In this document: positions 9,588-17,926 of the stretch, piece after piece
How positions within the stretch are numbered: position 1 is the stretch's first letter
Layout: every line of letters begins with the position of its first letter
Assembly: GCF_024181725.1 (NCBI RefSeq)
Contig: NZ_CP028908.1
Coordinates: 5,755,501-5,819,500, forward strand
Length of the DNA stretch: 64,000 bases
Source of the DNA: Bradyrhizobium sp. WD16
GTDB taxonomy: Bacteria; Pseudomonadota; Alphaproteobacteria; Rhizobiales; Xanthobacteraceae
Direction of reading: 5' to 3'
Translations under genes and position numbers: made by a program
Notes under the pieces: generated by a model
What the model was told of the DNA's origin: nothing
Databases searched by the model: none
The model's input: only the letters and a program-made list of their open reading frames with translations

Positions 9588-9908
9588 ATGGAAACACGTC
9601 AACGTCGGTCGTTTACGGACGACTACAAGCGGCAAGCGGTCGATCTGGTCGCTTCGAGCGGCCGCTCGATCGGGTCGGTGGCCAAGGAGCTTGGCCTGCG
9701 CGATTCCGTGTTGCGGCGCTGGGTTGAACTTCGTGGGGCTGGGCGAGAACCGACGGCGGCGGCGCGGCGCCCCACAACGCAGGCGACGCTGCCGTCGGCG
9801 GATCACGCGGCAGAGATCGCTCGTTTGCAGCGAGAGAACGAGCGGCTGCGCATGGAGCGCGACATTTTAAAAAAGTCGATCGCGATCTTTGCTGGAGTTC
9901 CGAAATGA
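9588..9908 (+). CDS. IS3-family transposase OrfA
   Basis: 106-residue OrfA that binds the IS ends. A helix-turn-helix occupies residues 8-45 (FTDDYKRQAVDL, then SIGSVAKELGLRDSVLRRW). A leucine-zipper-like coiled coil follows at about 74-95 (AAEIARLQRENERLRMERDI). It has a ribosome site (CAGGAGG) about 9 bp before the ATG. It ends by overlapping orfB as ATGA. A -1 slip at 9869-9875 would join it to OrfB. Confidence 0.93.
   Translation: METRQRRSFTDDYKRQAVDLVASSGRSIGSVAKELGLRDSVLRRWVELRGAGREPTAAARRPTTQATLPSADHAAEIARLQRENERLRMERDILKKSIAIFAGVPK
9869..9875 (+). other. Programmed -1 frameshift heptamer A-AAA-AAG
   Basis: AAAAAAG sits in the phase required for tandem slippage (A AAA AAG in the orfA frame). 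The -1 frame is open from here to the orfB ATG at 9905, so a slip yields an OrfAB fusion, which is the active transposase in IS3 elements. That this site works is inferred. Confidence 0.7.
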
Positions 9909-10765
9909 GATTCCGCTTCATCGAAGATCGCCGCGCCGACTATCCGGTAAGACTCATGTGCGACGTGCTCGAGGTATCGCCGGCCGGCTATTATGCTTGG
10001 CGCTCGCGCCCGCAGAGCCGGCGGACCGCTGCCAATCGTGAGCTCCTGGACGACATCCAACAGGTCCATCGCGACAACCACGGGCGCTACGGCAGCCCGC
10101 GTATCCATGAAGAACTGAAGGCTCAGGGCCATGGGGTGAGCCGTGGCCGTATCGAACGATTGATGCGCCATCACGGGATCAGGGCCATCATGGCGCGGCC
10201 GCGCCGGGTGCGGACCACCGACAGCCGGCACGATCTCCCGATCGCTCCAAACCTGCTCGACCGCAACTTCATCGCCGACGCGCCGAACCGGATTTGGCTG
10301 GCCGACATCACCTATGTAGAGACCGATCAGGGCTGGCTCTATCTGGCCACCGTCATGGATCTCTACAGCCGCAAAATCGTCGGCTGGGCGATGGAGGATC
10401 ATCTACGCACCGACCTGCCGTTGGCCGCATTGAAGATGGCCATCGCGGCGCAGCGGCCTGGTCCAGGCCTGATCCACCATTCCGATCGCGGCGTTCAATA
10501 TGCCTCGGCCGATTACCGAAAGATGCTCCAGTCCGCAGGCTTCAGGGCCTCGATGAGCCGCAAGGGCAACTGCTACGACAACGCTCCGATGGAGAGCTTC
10601 TTCCACACGCTCAAAACCGAGCTCGTCCATCACCGCCACTATGCGACACGCGAGGAGGCCAGACGGGATATCTTTGCCTATATCGAGGGCTTCTATAATC
10701 GTATCCGTCGCCATTCGGCCATCGGCTACATCAGCCCGATCGCGATGGAACTAAAAGCTGCTTAA
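9905..10765 (+). CDS. IS3-family transposase OrfB (DDE integrase core)
   Basis: 286-residue catalytic part of the IS3 transposase. The N-terminal HTH_21-like region (GRYGSPRIHEELK) precedes the rve/DDE core. The catalytic acids lie in IWLADITYVE, IHHSDRGVQYAS and NAPMESFFHTLKTE, with the usual arginine-rich FYNRIRRHSAIGY after the glutamate. Length and motifs are full, with no internal stop. Confidence 0.95.
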   Translation: MRFRFIEDRRADYPVRLMCDVLEVSPAGYYAWRSRPQSRRTAANRELLDDIQQVHRDNHGRYGSPRIHEELKAQGHGVSRGRIERLMRHHGIRAIMARPRRVRTTDSRHDLPIAPNLLDRNFIADAPNRIWLADITYVETDQGWLYLATVMDLYSRKIVGWAMEDHLRTDLPLAALKMAIAAQRPGPGLIHHSDRGVQYASADYRKMLQSAGFRASMSRKGNCYDNAPMESFFHTLKTELVHHRHYATREEARRDIFAYIEGFYNRIRRHSAIGYISPIAMELKAA

Positions 10766-10793
10766 CCCTGTCCATTTTTTCGGGGGAAGATCA

Positions 10794-11454
10794 GCATTCA
10801 CACATCAAAAAAGAGATTCTGATTTCAATAGCTTGCTGAAGCAGATCCTGGGAGCGCGCCACGCTGGCGGTCCTCAGGAAGCGCTTCGACTCCCACCTCG
10901 TCGTCACCGGGCTTGTCATCGCAAGTCGGACCTATCCGACTTGCGACATTCAAGAAGGACGCAACTCGGCTGCGCCGAGTTGCTATGGACCTCGCTTAGG
11001 GAGGCACTGCGCCCCTCATCGGGGTGGCCGGGACCGGTCTTCGCCTTCGGCTTCGACCCGGCACAAGGCTGGGCGCGCCGAAGCTTCGTAGCGAAGGCGG
11101 CAAGCCCGGCCACGACGAAAGAAAGGTTGAATGAGTCGCTTTCCCGGCAGCGAAGCAAATGGGCGAATACGATAGGGTCAAGCCGGGCGACGACAACCCC
11201 GGGTGTGGCGGTCGCGCATATATGTGAATCTGAAAGCGGCGAACAGCGGGCAGATCATCGTCCCGGCCGGTCACGCGGCGAGCTCACCCCCAGCATGCAT
11301 CACTGTCGACTCAACGCCCCTCGAACAGCTCGGCGTGGCGGCCGGCCAGGGGCAAAGCGGGTGGTCTCCAAGCGGAAGCACCCCCGCCGCCCCACCACGT
11401 CATCGCACCCCCGCCGCCAAGTCTCTCGCCGTGGCCACCTCGCCTCTCGGTGCC
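10794..11454. other. Intergenic region with palindromic repeats, no gene seen
   Basis: No convincing gene in 660 bp. It holds a clear hairpin at 10919-10946 (TCGCAAGTCGGA, 4-base loop, TCCGACTTGCGA) and further GC-rich inverted stretches. The hairpin core and a downstream motif ending GTGAATCTGA recur together at 60647-60835, which marks a dispersed intergenic repeat family. Open frames here have no protein-like composition. Confidence 0.6.
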
Positions 11455-12495
11455 CTAATAGTTTGTCGCAGTCTTCTCGTTCGGAATGCCGTCAATCGGG
11501 CATTCGGCCGTTCCCGCGGTCGAGCGGGTCAATCCCTCGACCATCTCGCGCGTGCCTTCGGGGTCCGCGATCCACTTCGCATAGAAGTCGTAGGGACAGG
11601 CCGCGAGGCCTTTCGCGCTCTCGCCGGAATTGATCGTGCCGGTGTAGCCGCGATGCAGCAGCTTGAACAGGTGATTCTGCGACTGGTTGTTGCGGCGCGC
11701 GTCGCGGATCAGGCTCTTTGACAAGGCCGCGTATTGGATGCCGTATTCCTCCTCGCCGGTCTCGCCCAAGGTGCGGCCATCGAAGCCGATGATCGCGGAG
11801 TGACCGAAATACGAGTAGACGCCGTCGAAGCCGGCGGCATTGGCGACCGCGACATAGACGTTGTTGGCCCAGGCCATCGCCTTGGATATCAGCACCTGCT
11901 GCTCCTTGGCCGGATACATGTAGCCCTGGCAACGCACGATCAGCTCGGCGCCCTTCATAGCGCAGTCGCGCCAGATCTCCGGAAAATTGCCGTCGTCGCA
12001 GATGATCAGGCTGACCTTCAGGCCCTTCGGACCATCGGACACGTAGGTGCAATTGCCCGGATACCAGCCTTCGATCGGCACCCAGGGCATGATCTTGCGA
12101 TACTTCTGAACAATCTCGCCCTTGTCGTTCATCAGGATCAAGGTGTTGTACGGCGCCTTGTGCGGATGCTCCTCATGGCGCTCGCCCGTGAGCGAGAACA
12201 CGCCCCACACCTTCGCCTTGCGGCAGGCCTCGGCGAAGATCGCCGTCTCCTCGCCCGGCACCTGCGAGGCGGTATCGTACATCTCCTTGGAGTCGTACAT
12301 GATGCCGTGGGTCGAATATTCCGGGAAAATCACCAGGTCCATGCCCGGCAGGCCGAGCTTCATGCCGACGACCATGTCGGCGATCTTGCGGGCGTTGTCG
12401 AGCACCTCGGCCTTGGTGTGCAGCCGCGGCATCTTGTAATTGACGACTGCGACGCCGACCGTGTCGTTGCTCGAAGAAATGTCACCGTGAAGCAT
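11455..12495 (-). CDS. amiE: Aliphatic amidase AmiE
   Basis: 346-residue nitrilase-superfamily amidase that hydrolyses short aliphatic amides such as acetamide to acid and ammonia in the cytoplasm. Length and numbering match Pseudomonas AmiE exactly: the triad is Glu59 (IFPEYSTHG), Lys134 (YRKIMPW) and Cys166 ([11 protein letters not shown]). Last gene of the urtABCDE-fmdA-fmdB-amiE series, 55 bp after fmdB. The operon supplies transport, so the ammonia product fits a nitrogen-scavenging role. A formamidase of the AmiF type is possible, but the sequence is closer to AmiE. Confidence 0.95.
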   Translation of the reverse strand: MLHGDISSSNDTVGVAVVNYKMPRLHTKAEVLDNARKIADMVVGMKLGLPGMDLVIFPEYSTHGIMYDSKEMYDTASQVPGEETAIFAEACRKAKVWGVFSLTGERHEEHPHKAPYNTLILMNDKGEIVQKYRKIMPWVPIEGWYPGNCTYVSDGPKGLKVSLIICDDGNFPEIWRDCAMKGAELIVRCQGYMYPAKEQQVLISKAMAWANNVYVAVANAAGFDGVYSYFGHSAIIGFDGRTLGETGEEEYGIQYAALSKSLIRDARRNNQSQNHLFKLLHRGYTGTINSGESAKGLAACPYDFYAKWIADPEGTREMVEGLTRSTAGTAECPIDGIPNEKTATNY

Positions 12496-12550
12496 TTGAA
12501 CGCCTTTCCGTTCCAGTTTGGATCTACCGTCAATCGAACGGCCACGCGTG

Positions 12551-12898
12551 TCAGTGGCTGATCATCCAGGGCCGCGCCGTCGGGAAGCCGACGGCACCGC
12601 TCCTGCTTTTCGCGACGAGCCGTCCCGCTTTCTTGCTGCCCGTGGCGCAACAGCCGCAGCGGGGGCCGTGGTCGGCCTTGTACTGGTCGAGCGTCTTCGG
12701 CGCGTGGCGGCTGCGCTCGTTCGTGGCGTGCGCCTTGCGCCTGTCCGCAGGCATGCAGACGAACGCCGGCGCCGTGAGGATCACGCGCGGTGATTCCATC
12801 TCGCACCGCGGGCAGACCTGCGGCGCGTCGCATTCGGCCATCGGCCGCATGTCCGTGAACGGGCCGCAGGCGTCGCAGAGATATTCATAGACCGGCAT
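12551..12898 (-). CDS. fmdB: FmdB-family zinc-ribbon protein
   Basis: 115-residue protein with an N-terminal FmdB zinc ribbon: [12 protein letters not shown] with Cys8 and Cys11, then CPRCE with Cys29 and Cys32. FmdB proteins accompany formamidase genes and are thought to be regulatory, but the function is not firmly known. The C-terminal half is basic and has no recognised domain, with an extra Cys-x-Cys-Cys near residue 83. It lies between fmdA and amiE in the same operon. Confidence 0.88.
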   Translation of the reverse strand: MPVYEYLCDACGPFTDMRPMAECDAPQVCPRCEMESPRVILTAPAFVCMPADRRKAHATNERSRHAPKTLDQYKADHGPRCGCCATGSKKAGRLVAKSRSGAVGFPTARPWMISH

Positions 12899-12981
12899 TG
12901 GATTTGTCCTTGCGCAATGGCGGATGAGCGGCGAATGCAGGGCGCGAAAGCCGTCGCCGCCCCTGCCCCGTCACGCAGCAC

Positions 12982-14211
12982 TCACTTGTCCGGCGAGATC
13001 GGCATCTGGATGTCGCCCTTGATGTGCTGCACCGGACCGGCCGAGGACGGCATGATGTCGAAATCGAAGATCTCGGTCGGCAGCCACAGCGTAGCGCAGG
13101 CGTTGGGCACGTCGACGACGCCCGAGATGTGGCCCTGGCACGGCGCGGTGCCGAGGATCGAATAGGCCTGGGCGCCGGAATAGCCGAACTTCTTCAGATA
13201 CTCGATCGCGTTCAGGCAGGCCTGGCGATAGGCGATGTGAACGTCGAGGTAATGCTGCTTGCCGGCCTCGTCGACCGAGATCCCCTCGAAGATCAGGTAG
13301 TCCTTGTAGTTCGGAGTGATCGGCGACGGCTTGAACACCGGGTTCTTGATGCCGTATTTCGCCACGCCGTCCTTGATGACATCGACCTTGATATGCAGCC
13401 AGCCGGCCATCTCGATGGCGCCGCAGAAGGTGATCTCGCCGTCGCCCTGACTGAAGTGCAGATCGCCCATCGATAGTCCACCGCCCGGCACATAGACCGG
13501 GAAGTAGATTTTCGACCCGCGCGAGAGATCCTTGATGTCGCAATTGCCGCCATGCTCGCGCGGCGGCACCGTGCGCGCGCCTTCGAGGCCGATCCTGGCC
13601 TTGGCGTCGCCCTTGGCCTGGCCGGCATGTGCGGTCGGCGCGAACGGCGGATTGGCGAGTCCGGGGACACGGGTCGGATTGGACGCGATCAGTTCCGCCT
13701 CGCGTGCGTTCCAGGCCGCCAGCATCTTCGGATCGGGCAGACAACCGATCAGTCCGGGATGGATCATGCCAGCGAAATTCACGCCGGGCACGTGACGCGA
13801 CAACGTATAGAGGCCCTTGATGTCCCAGATCGACTTCTGCGCCAGCGGGAAATGGTCGGTCAGGAAGCCGCCGCCATTCTGCTTCGAGAAGAAGCCGTTG
13901 AAGCCCCACAGGCTCTCCTTCAACGGACCGACATCGAGCAGGTCGACCACCAGGAGATCGCCGGGCTCGGCGCCCTTGACGCCGATTGGGCCGGACAGGA
14001 AGTGCACGATCGAGAGGTCGATGTCGCGCACGTCATCGGCGGAATCGTCGTTCTTGATGAAGCCGCCGGTCCAGTCATAGGTCTCGATGATGAAATCGTC
14101 GCCCGGACGGACCCACTCGACGATCGGGATGTCGGGATGCCAGCGGTTGTGGACCTTGTCGTTTTCATAGACCGACCTGGTGAGATCGACCTTGATCAGT
14201 GTCTCCGGCAT
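12982..14211 (-). CDS. fmdA: Formamidase FmdA (acetamidase/formamidase family)
   Basis: 409-residue enzyme that converts formamide to formate and ammonia. It opens MPETLIKVDLTRSVYENDKV HNRWHPDIP and contains LSGPIGVKGAEPGDLL, FAGMIHPGLIGCLPD and CGAIEMAGWLHIK, all typical of FmdA/AmdA. The start at 14211 is preceded by AAGGGGAGC; an in-frame extension to 14298 is not conserved and runs into urtE. It lies 31 bp after urtE, which ties the transporter to formamide and related amides, as known for fmd genes of Methylophilus. Confidence 0.95.
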   Translation of the reverse strand: MPETLIKVDLTRSVYENDKVHNRWHPDIPIVEWVRPGDDFIIETYDWTGGFIKNDDSADDVRDIDLSIVHFLSGPIGVKGAEPGDLLVVDLLDVGPLKESLWGFNGFFSKQNGGGFLTDHFPLAQKSIWDIKGLYTLSRHVPGVNFAGMIHPGLIGCLPDPKMLAAWNAREAELIASNPTRVPGLANPPFAPTAHAGQAKGDAKARIGLEGARTVPPREHGGNCDIKDLSRGSKIYFPVYVPGGGLSMGDLHFSQGDGEITFCGAIEMAGWLHIKVDVIKDGVAKYGIKNPVFKPSPITPNYKDYLIFEGISVDEAGKQHYLDVHIAYRQACLNAIEYLKKFGYSGAQAYSILGTAPCQGHISGVVDVPNACATLWLPTEIFDFDIMPSSAGPVQHIKGDIQMPISPDK

Positions 14212-14242
14212 CGAGATGCTCCCCTTGGTTGACTGGCTGAGG

Positions 14243-14932
14243 CTAGACTGAGAGGTATTTCGAGATCTGCGCGGCATCGACGCTGTCGCGCGGATCATCG
14301 CGCACGATCTCGCCGTTCTCGATCACGAGCACGCGGTCGGCGATGTCTAGCGCAAAGCTCATGACCTGCTCGGAGACCACGATCGACAGCCCGCGCTCGT
14401 CGCGAATGCGTCTGAGGGTCTTGGCAATGTCCTTGATGATCGACGGCTGGATGCCCTCGGTCGGCTCGTCCAGCAGCAGCACCTTCGGCCTCGTCGCGAG
14501 CGCGCGCGCGATGGCCAATTGCTGCTGCTGCCCACCGGAGAGATTGCCGCCGCGGCGGTTCTTCATCTCCAGCAGCACCGGGAACAGCTCATAGATATCG
14601 CCGGGCACTTCCGAGCCGCCGGACACCACAAGGCCGGTCTCGATATTCTCCTTCACCGTCATGGTCGAGAAGATCATGCGACCCTGCGGCACGTAGGCGA
14701 GGCCTTTGGCGACGCGATCATAGCTCGGCAGCGCGCCGAGCTCGGCGCCGTCCACCGTCACCGAGCCGCTGCTGGCCGGCACGATCCCCATCAGCGACTT
14801 CATCAGCGTCGTCTTGCCCATGCCGTTGCGGCCCATGATCGCGACGATCTCGCCCGGCGCCACCGAGACGTTGACGCCGTGCAGCACCTCGCTCTGGCCG
14901 TAGGCAACGTGGAGATCATTGATAGCCAGCAT
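14243..14932 (-). CDS. urtE: Urea/short-chain amide ABC transporter ATPase UrtE
   Basis: 229-residue LivF-like ATPase. Walker A is GRNGMGKTT (34-42), the signature is LSGGQQQQ (131-138) and Walker B is LLLDEPTEG (152-160). UrtE-specific wording includes EPTEGIQPSII. It pairs with UrtD to energise the UrtBC permease. Gaps of 11 bp to urtD and 31 bp to fmdA place it mid-operon. Confidence 0.93.
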   Translation of the reverse strand: MLAINDLHVAYGQSEVLHGVNVSVAPGEIVAIMGRNGMGKTTLMKSLMGIVPASSGSVTVDGAELGALPSYDRVAKGLAYVPQGRMIFSTMTVKENIETGLVVSGGSEVPGDIYELFPVLLEMKNRRGGNLSGGQQQQLAIARALATRPKVLLLDEPTEGIQPSIIKDIAKTLRRIRDERGLSIVVSEQVMSFALDIADRVLVIENGEIVRDDPRDSVDAAQISKYLSV

Positions 14933-14943
14933 GAACAGGCTCC

Positions 14944-15699
14944 TTAATGGCCGAGGTAGACTTCGATCACCCTGGGATCGTTCTTGACATGCTCCATGGT
15001 GCCCTCGGAGAGGATCTGGCCCTGGTGCAGAACGGTGACCTTGTGGGCGATTTCCTCGACGAACTTCATGTCATGCTCGATGACCAGCACGGAGCGATTT
15101 CTGATGATGCGGTTGAGCAGTTCGGCGGTCTTGGCGCGCTCGCTGACGCTCATGCCGGCGACCGGCTCGTCCAGCATCAGCAGATCCGGATCCTGGATCA
15201 GCAGCATCCCGATTTCGAGCCACTGCTTCTGGCCGTGACTGAGCAGCGCCGCGCGCATGTCGAGGCGGTCCTTAAGGAAGATCATCTCCGCGACTTCGTG
15301 GACACGCTCGCGCACGGCGGCATCTCGGGTGAAGGTCAACGCACCGAAGACGGTGCGTCCGCACGGAAAGGAGATCTCGAGGTTCTCGAACACGGAGAGA
15401 TCATCGTAGATCGACGGCGTCTGGAACTTGCGGCCGACGCCGGCCTTCACGATCTCGTTCTCCTTCAGCTTGGTCAGATCCTTACCGCGGAACTCGATCG
15501 AGCCCGACGTGGCTTTGGTCTTGCCGCAGATCAGGTCGAGGACCGTCGTCTTGCCCGCGCCGTTGGGACCGATGATGACGCGGATCTCGTTTTCCTCGAC
15601 ATAGAACGACAGATCGTTGACCGCCTTGAACCCGTCGAAGGACACCGTGAGCGCTTCGACCGACAGCAGGAACGGTTTGGGAAGTTGACCGATCAGCAT
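14944..15699 (-). CDS. urtD: Urea/short-chain amide ABC transporter ATPase UrtD
   Basis: 251-residue LivG-like ATPase. Walker A is GPNGAGKTT (44-52). The signature is LSHGQKQWLEIG, with His in place of Gly, as is usual in UrtD. Walker B is LLMLDEPVAGMS. Starts 10 bp after urtC and ends 11 bp before urtE. Confidence 0.93.
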   Translation of the reverse strand: MLIGQLPKPFLLSVEALTVSFDGFKAVNDLSFYVEENEIRVIIGPNGAGKTTVLDLICGKTKATSGSIEFRGKDLTKLKENEIVKAGVGRKFQTPSIYDDLSVFENLEISFPCGRTVFGALTFTRDAAVRERVHEVAEMIFLKDRLDMRAALLSHGQKQWLEIGMLLIQDPDLLMLDEPVAGMSVSERAKTAELLNRIIRNRSVLVIEHDMKFVEEIAHKVTVLHQGQILSEGTMEHVKNDPRVIEVYLGH

Positions 15700-15709
15700 G
15701 ACGTCCTCC

Positions 15710-16855
15710 TCATTCGGCCAGCGCGCCGTCGGAGACCGATTTGTCGGTCCAGCCGGCGCCGGACTTCGGCTTGCGCGAGGCGATCAACCGATCGATCCGC
15801 GGCTGAACATAGTCCTGCCAGAGACCGGCAAGGCCGTTGGGGAAGGCGAGAACGACGGCGATGAACAATGCGCCCAGGCCGAACAGCCAGAGCTCTGGAA
15901 ACGATTCGGAAAGGCTGGTCTTGGCGAAGTTGACGAGCATGGCACCATAGACAGCGCCGAGGATCGAAAGCCGGCCGCCGACCGCCGTATAGATCACCAT
16001 CTCGATCGACGGCACGATTCCGACGAACGACGGCGACATGAATCCGACATTGAGCGCGAACATGGCCCCGCCGATCGCGGCGAACACCGCGGCGATGCAG
16101 AAGGCAAAGATCTTGAAATTTGCGACGCTGTAGCCGGAGAAGCGGACGCGGTCTTCCTGATCGCGCATCGCGACCAGGATGCGGCCGAGCTTCGAATGCC
16201 TGACGAACTGTGCGATGAAGATGCAGACGAACAGGCAGCCGACCTCGACGAAATAGAGGACCGTCTTGGCGTGGTCGGGACGGATGTCCCAGCCCTTGAG
16301 CGTTCGCAGGTCGGTCATGCCGTTGATGCCGCCCGTGTAGCCCTGCTGACCGACGATCAGGATGGTCAGGATCGCGGCGACCGCCTGCGTGATGATCGCG
16401 AAATAGGTGCCGCCGACGCGGCGCTTGAACATGGCGGCGCCGATGATCAGGGCAAAGATGCCCGGCACCAAGACGACGGCGACGATGGTGAAGGAAAGGC
16501 TGTGGAACGGCTTCCAGAAGAACGGCAGCGCGGTGATCTGATTCCAGTCCATGAAGTCGGGGATGCCCGGGGTCGACTGGATCTTCGTGTTCTCGACGCT
16601 GGATGCCTCGAGCTTCAAGAACATCGCCATGCAGTAGCCGCCGAGGCCGAAGAACACGCCCTGCCCCAGGGTGAGAATGCCGCCATAGCCCCAGCAGATC
16701 ACCAGCCCCAGCGCGACGAAGGCGTAAGTGAGATATTTGGCGATCAGATTGAGTCTGAACACGTCGAGACAGAGCGGCAGGATCACGACGAGCAAGGTAG
16801 CGAGCACCAGGATGCCGATCAGCTCCGAACGCGTGATGAAGCGACTGTCGTTCAT
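15710..16855 (-). CDS. urtC: Urea/short-chain amide ABC transporter permease UrtC
   Basis: 381-residue LivM-like permease with many hydrophobic segments (for example LIGILVLATLLVVILPLCL near the start and LFIAVVLAFPNGLAGLW near the end). The stretch CWGYGGILTLGQGVFFGLGG is typical of UrtC. Length fits the family. Spaced 16 bp from urtB and 10 bp from urtD. Confidence 0.92.
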   Translation of the reverse strand: MNDSRFITRSELIGILVLATLLVVILPLCLDVFRLNLIAKYLTYAFVALGLVICWGYGGILTLGQGVFFGLGGYCMAMFLKLEASSVENTKIQSTPGIPDFMDWNQITALPFFWKPFHSLSFTIVAVVLVPGIFALIIGAAMFKRRVGGTYFAIITQAVAAILTILIVGQQGYTGGINGMTDLRTLKGWDIRPDHAKTVLYFVEVGCLFVCIFIAQFVRHSKLGRILVAMRDQEDRVRFSGYSVANFKIFAFCIAAVFAAIGGAMFALNVGFMSPSFVGIVPSIEMVIYTAVGGRLSILGAVYGAMLVNFAKTSLSESFPELWLFGLGALFIAVVLAFPNGLAGLWQDYVQPRIDRLIASRKPKSGAGWTDKSVSDGALAE

Positions 16856-16871
16856 GGATTGATCCCCCGGC

Positions 16872-17798
16872 TTATTTGCGGACCTTGAGAGCGAACAGCC
16901 CCTGCGGCCGCAGCATCAGAATTCCGACCACCGCGAGCAGCGTCAGCACCTTCGCCATCGATCCCGACGTGAAGAACTCGAGCGTCGACTGCGTCTGCGA
17001 GATCGAGAATGCCGATGCGATGGTGCCGAGCAGGCTGGCAGCGCCGCCGAACACGACGACCAGGAAGGTGTCGACGATGTAGAGCTGGCCCGAGGTCGGC
17101 CCGGTCGAGCCGATCATGGTGAAGGCGCTGCCGGCGACGCCGGCGATGCCGCAGCCGAGCGCAAAGGTGTAGCGATCGACTTTCGCGGTGTTGATGCCGA
17201 CGGCGCCCGCCATGACGCGGTTCTGCACGACGGCGCGCACCTGGCGGCCCCAGCGCGACCTGAACATGACGTAGGCGACCGCAATCGTGATCAGCACGGT
17301 CAGGCCCATGACGAAGACGCCGTTGATCGGAACCTCGATCGAGTCGGTGACGTGCAGCGATCCCAGCATCCACTGCGGAAGCTCGACACCGACTTCGCGC
17401 GCACCGAAGATCGAGCGATAGGCCTGCTGCAGCATCAGGCTGAGGCCCCAGGTCGCAAGCAGCGTATCGAGGGGCCGCTTATAGAGATGCCGGATCACGA
17501 CCCATTCCACCACCATCCCCAGCGCGCCGGAGGCCAGGAAGGCCAGGATCATCGCGAGGAAGAAGTAGCCGCCGAACAGGCCCGGCAGATAGGACTGGAA
17601 GGCGTTCGACGTCATCCAGGTGACGTAGGCGCCGAGGATCATGAATTCGCCATGCGCCATGTTGATGACGTTCATCTGGCCGAAGATGATCGCAAGACCG
17701 AGCGCCATCAGCACATAGACGGAAAACAGGATCAGGCCGGCAAAGCCCTGCATCACGAAGATGGAGCCCAGATCACCAATCGAATAGTCGCCAAACAT
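16872..17798 (-). CDS. urtB: Urea/short-chain amide ABC transporter permease UrtB
   Basis: 308-residue LivH-like permease. It shows FGQMNVINMAHGEFMILGAY and VFGGAASLLGT, both hallmarks of UrtB, with about eight membrane segments. The start at 17798 (MFGDYSIGDLG) has GGAGAAG about 5 bp upstream; the frame extends further but without conserved sequence. Unlike longer UrtB proteins it lacks a large N-terminal extension. It follows urtA after 128 bp containing two stem-loops. Confidence 0.92.
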   Translation of the reverse strand: MFGDYSIGDLGSIFVMQGFAGLILFSVYVLMALGLAIIFGQMNVINMAHGEFMILGAYVTWMTSNAFQSYLPGLFGGYFFLAMILAFLASGALGMVVEWVVIRHLYKRPLDTLLATWGLSLMLQQAYRSIFGAREVGVELPQWMLGSLHVTDSIEVPINGVFVMGLTVLITIAVAYVMFRSRWGRQVRAVVQNRVMAGAVGINTAKVDRYTFALGCGIAGVAGSAFTMIGSTGPTSGQLYIVDTFLVVVFGGAASLLGTIASAFSISQTQSTLEFFTSGSMAKVLTLLAVVGILMLRPQGLFALKVRK

Positions 17799-17824
17799 CG
17801 ATGCTTCTCCGCCGGGATGAAGGT

Positions 17825-17883
17825 CCCGCGTCGCGAAACAAATCGCGACGCGGGGGCGTGACGCGTGGAGCGACGCTCCACGC
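17825..17883 (-). other. Two intercistronic stem-loops between urtA and urtB
   Basis: On either strand these form perfect hairpins: arms 17863-17871/17875-17883 (GCGTGGAGC, 3-base loop) and 17825-17836/17843-17854 (CCCGCGTCGCGA, 6-base loop). No U-run follows on the minus strand, so they are not a standard terminator. Stem-loops after a binding-protein gene often protect the upstream mRNA and raise binding-protein output over permease output; that role is inferred here. Confidence 0.7.
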
Positions 17884-17926
17884 CAGGGAGCTCTTGCTCG
17901 CCGGACGATCGCGGTGCGCGACGCGC

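Larger units (their letters stand above)
9529..10793 (+). mobile_element. Complete IS3-family insertion sequence (1,265 bp)
   Basis: The left end TGAACCTCCTCCGAA (9529) and right end TTCGGGGGAAGATCA (to 10793) form imperfect terminal inverted repeats that start TGA and end TCA. The trinucleotide GCA flanks both sides (9526-9528 and 10794-10796), fitting the 3-bp target duplication known for IS3. Inside are orfA, orfB and a frameshift site, all apparently intact, so the element may be active. It inserted just downstream of repeat copy B. Confidence 0.9.

Noticed and set aside
10833-11721. Plus-strand frames of 266 and 172 codons near amiE
   Set aside because: They cross the intergenic palindromes and run antisense into amiE; composition is Arg/Ser/Pro-rich without a domain.
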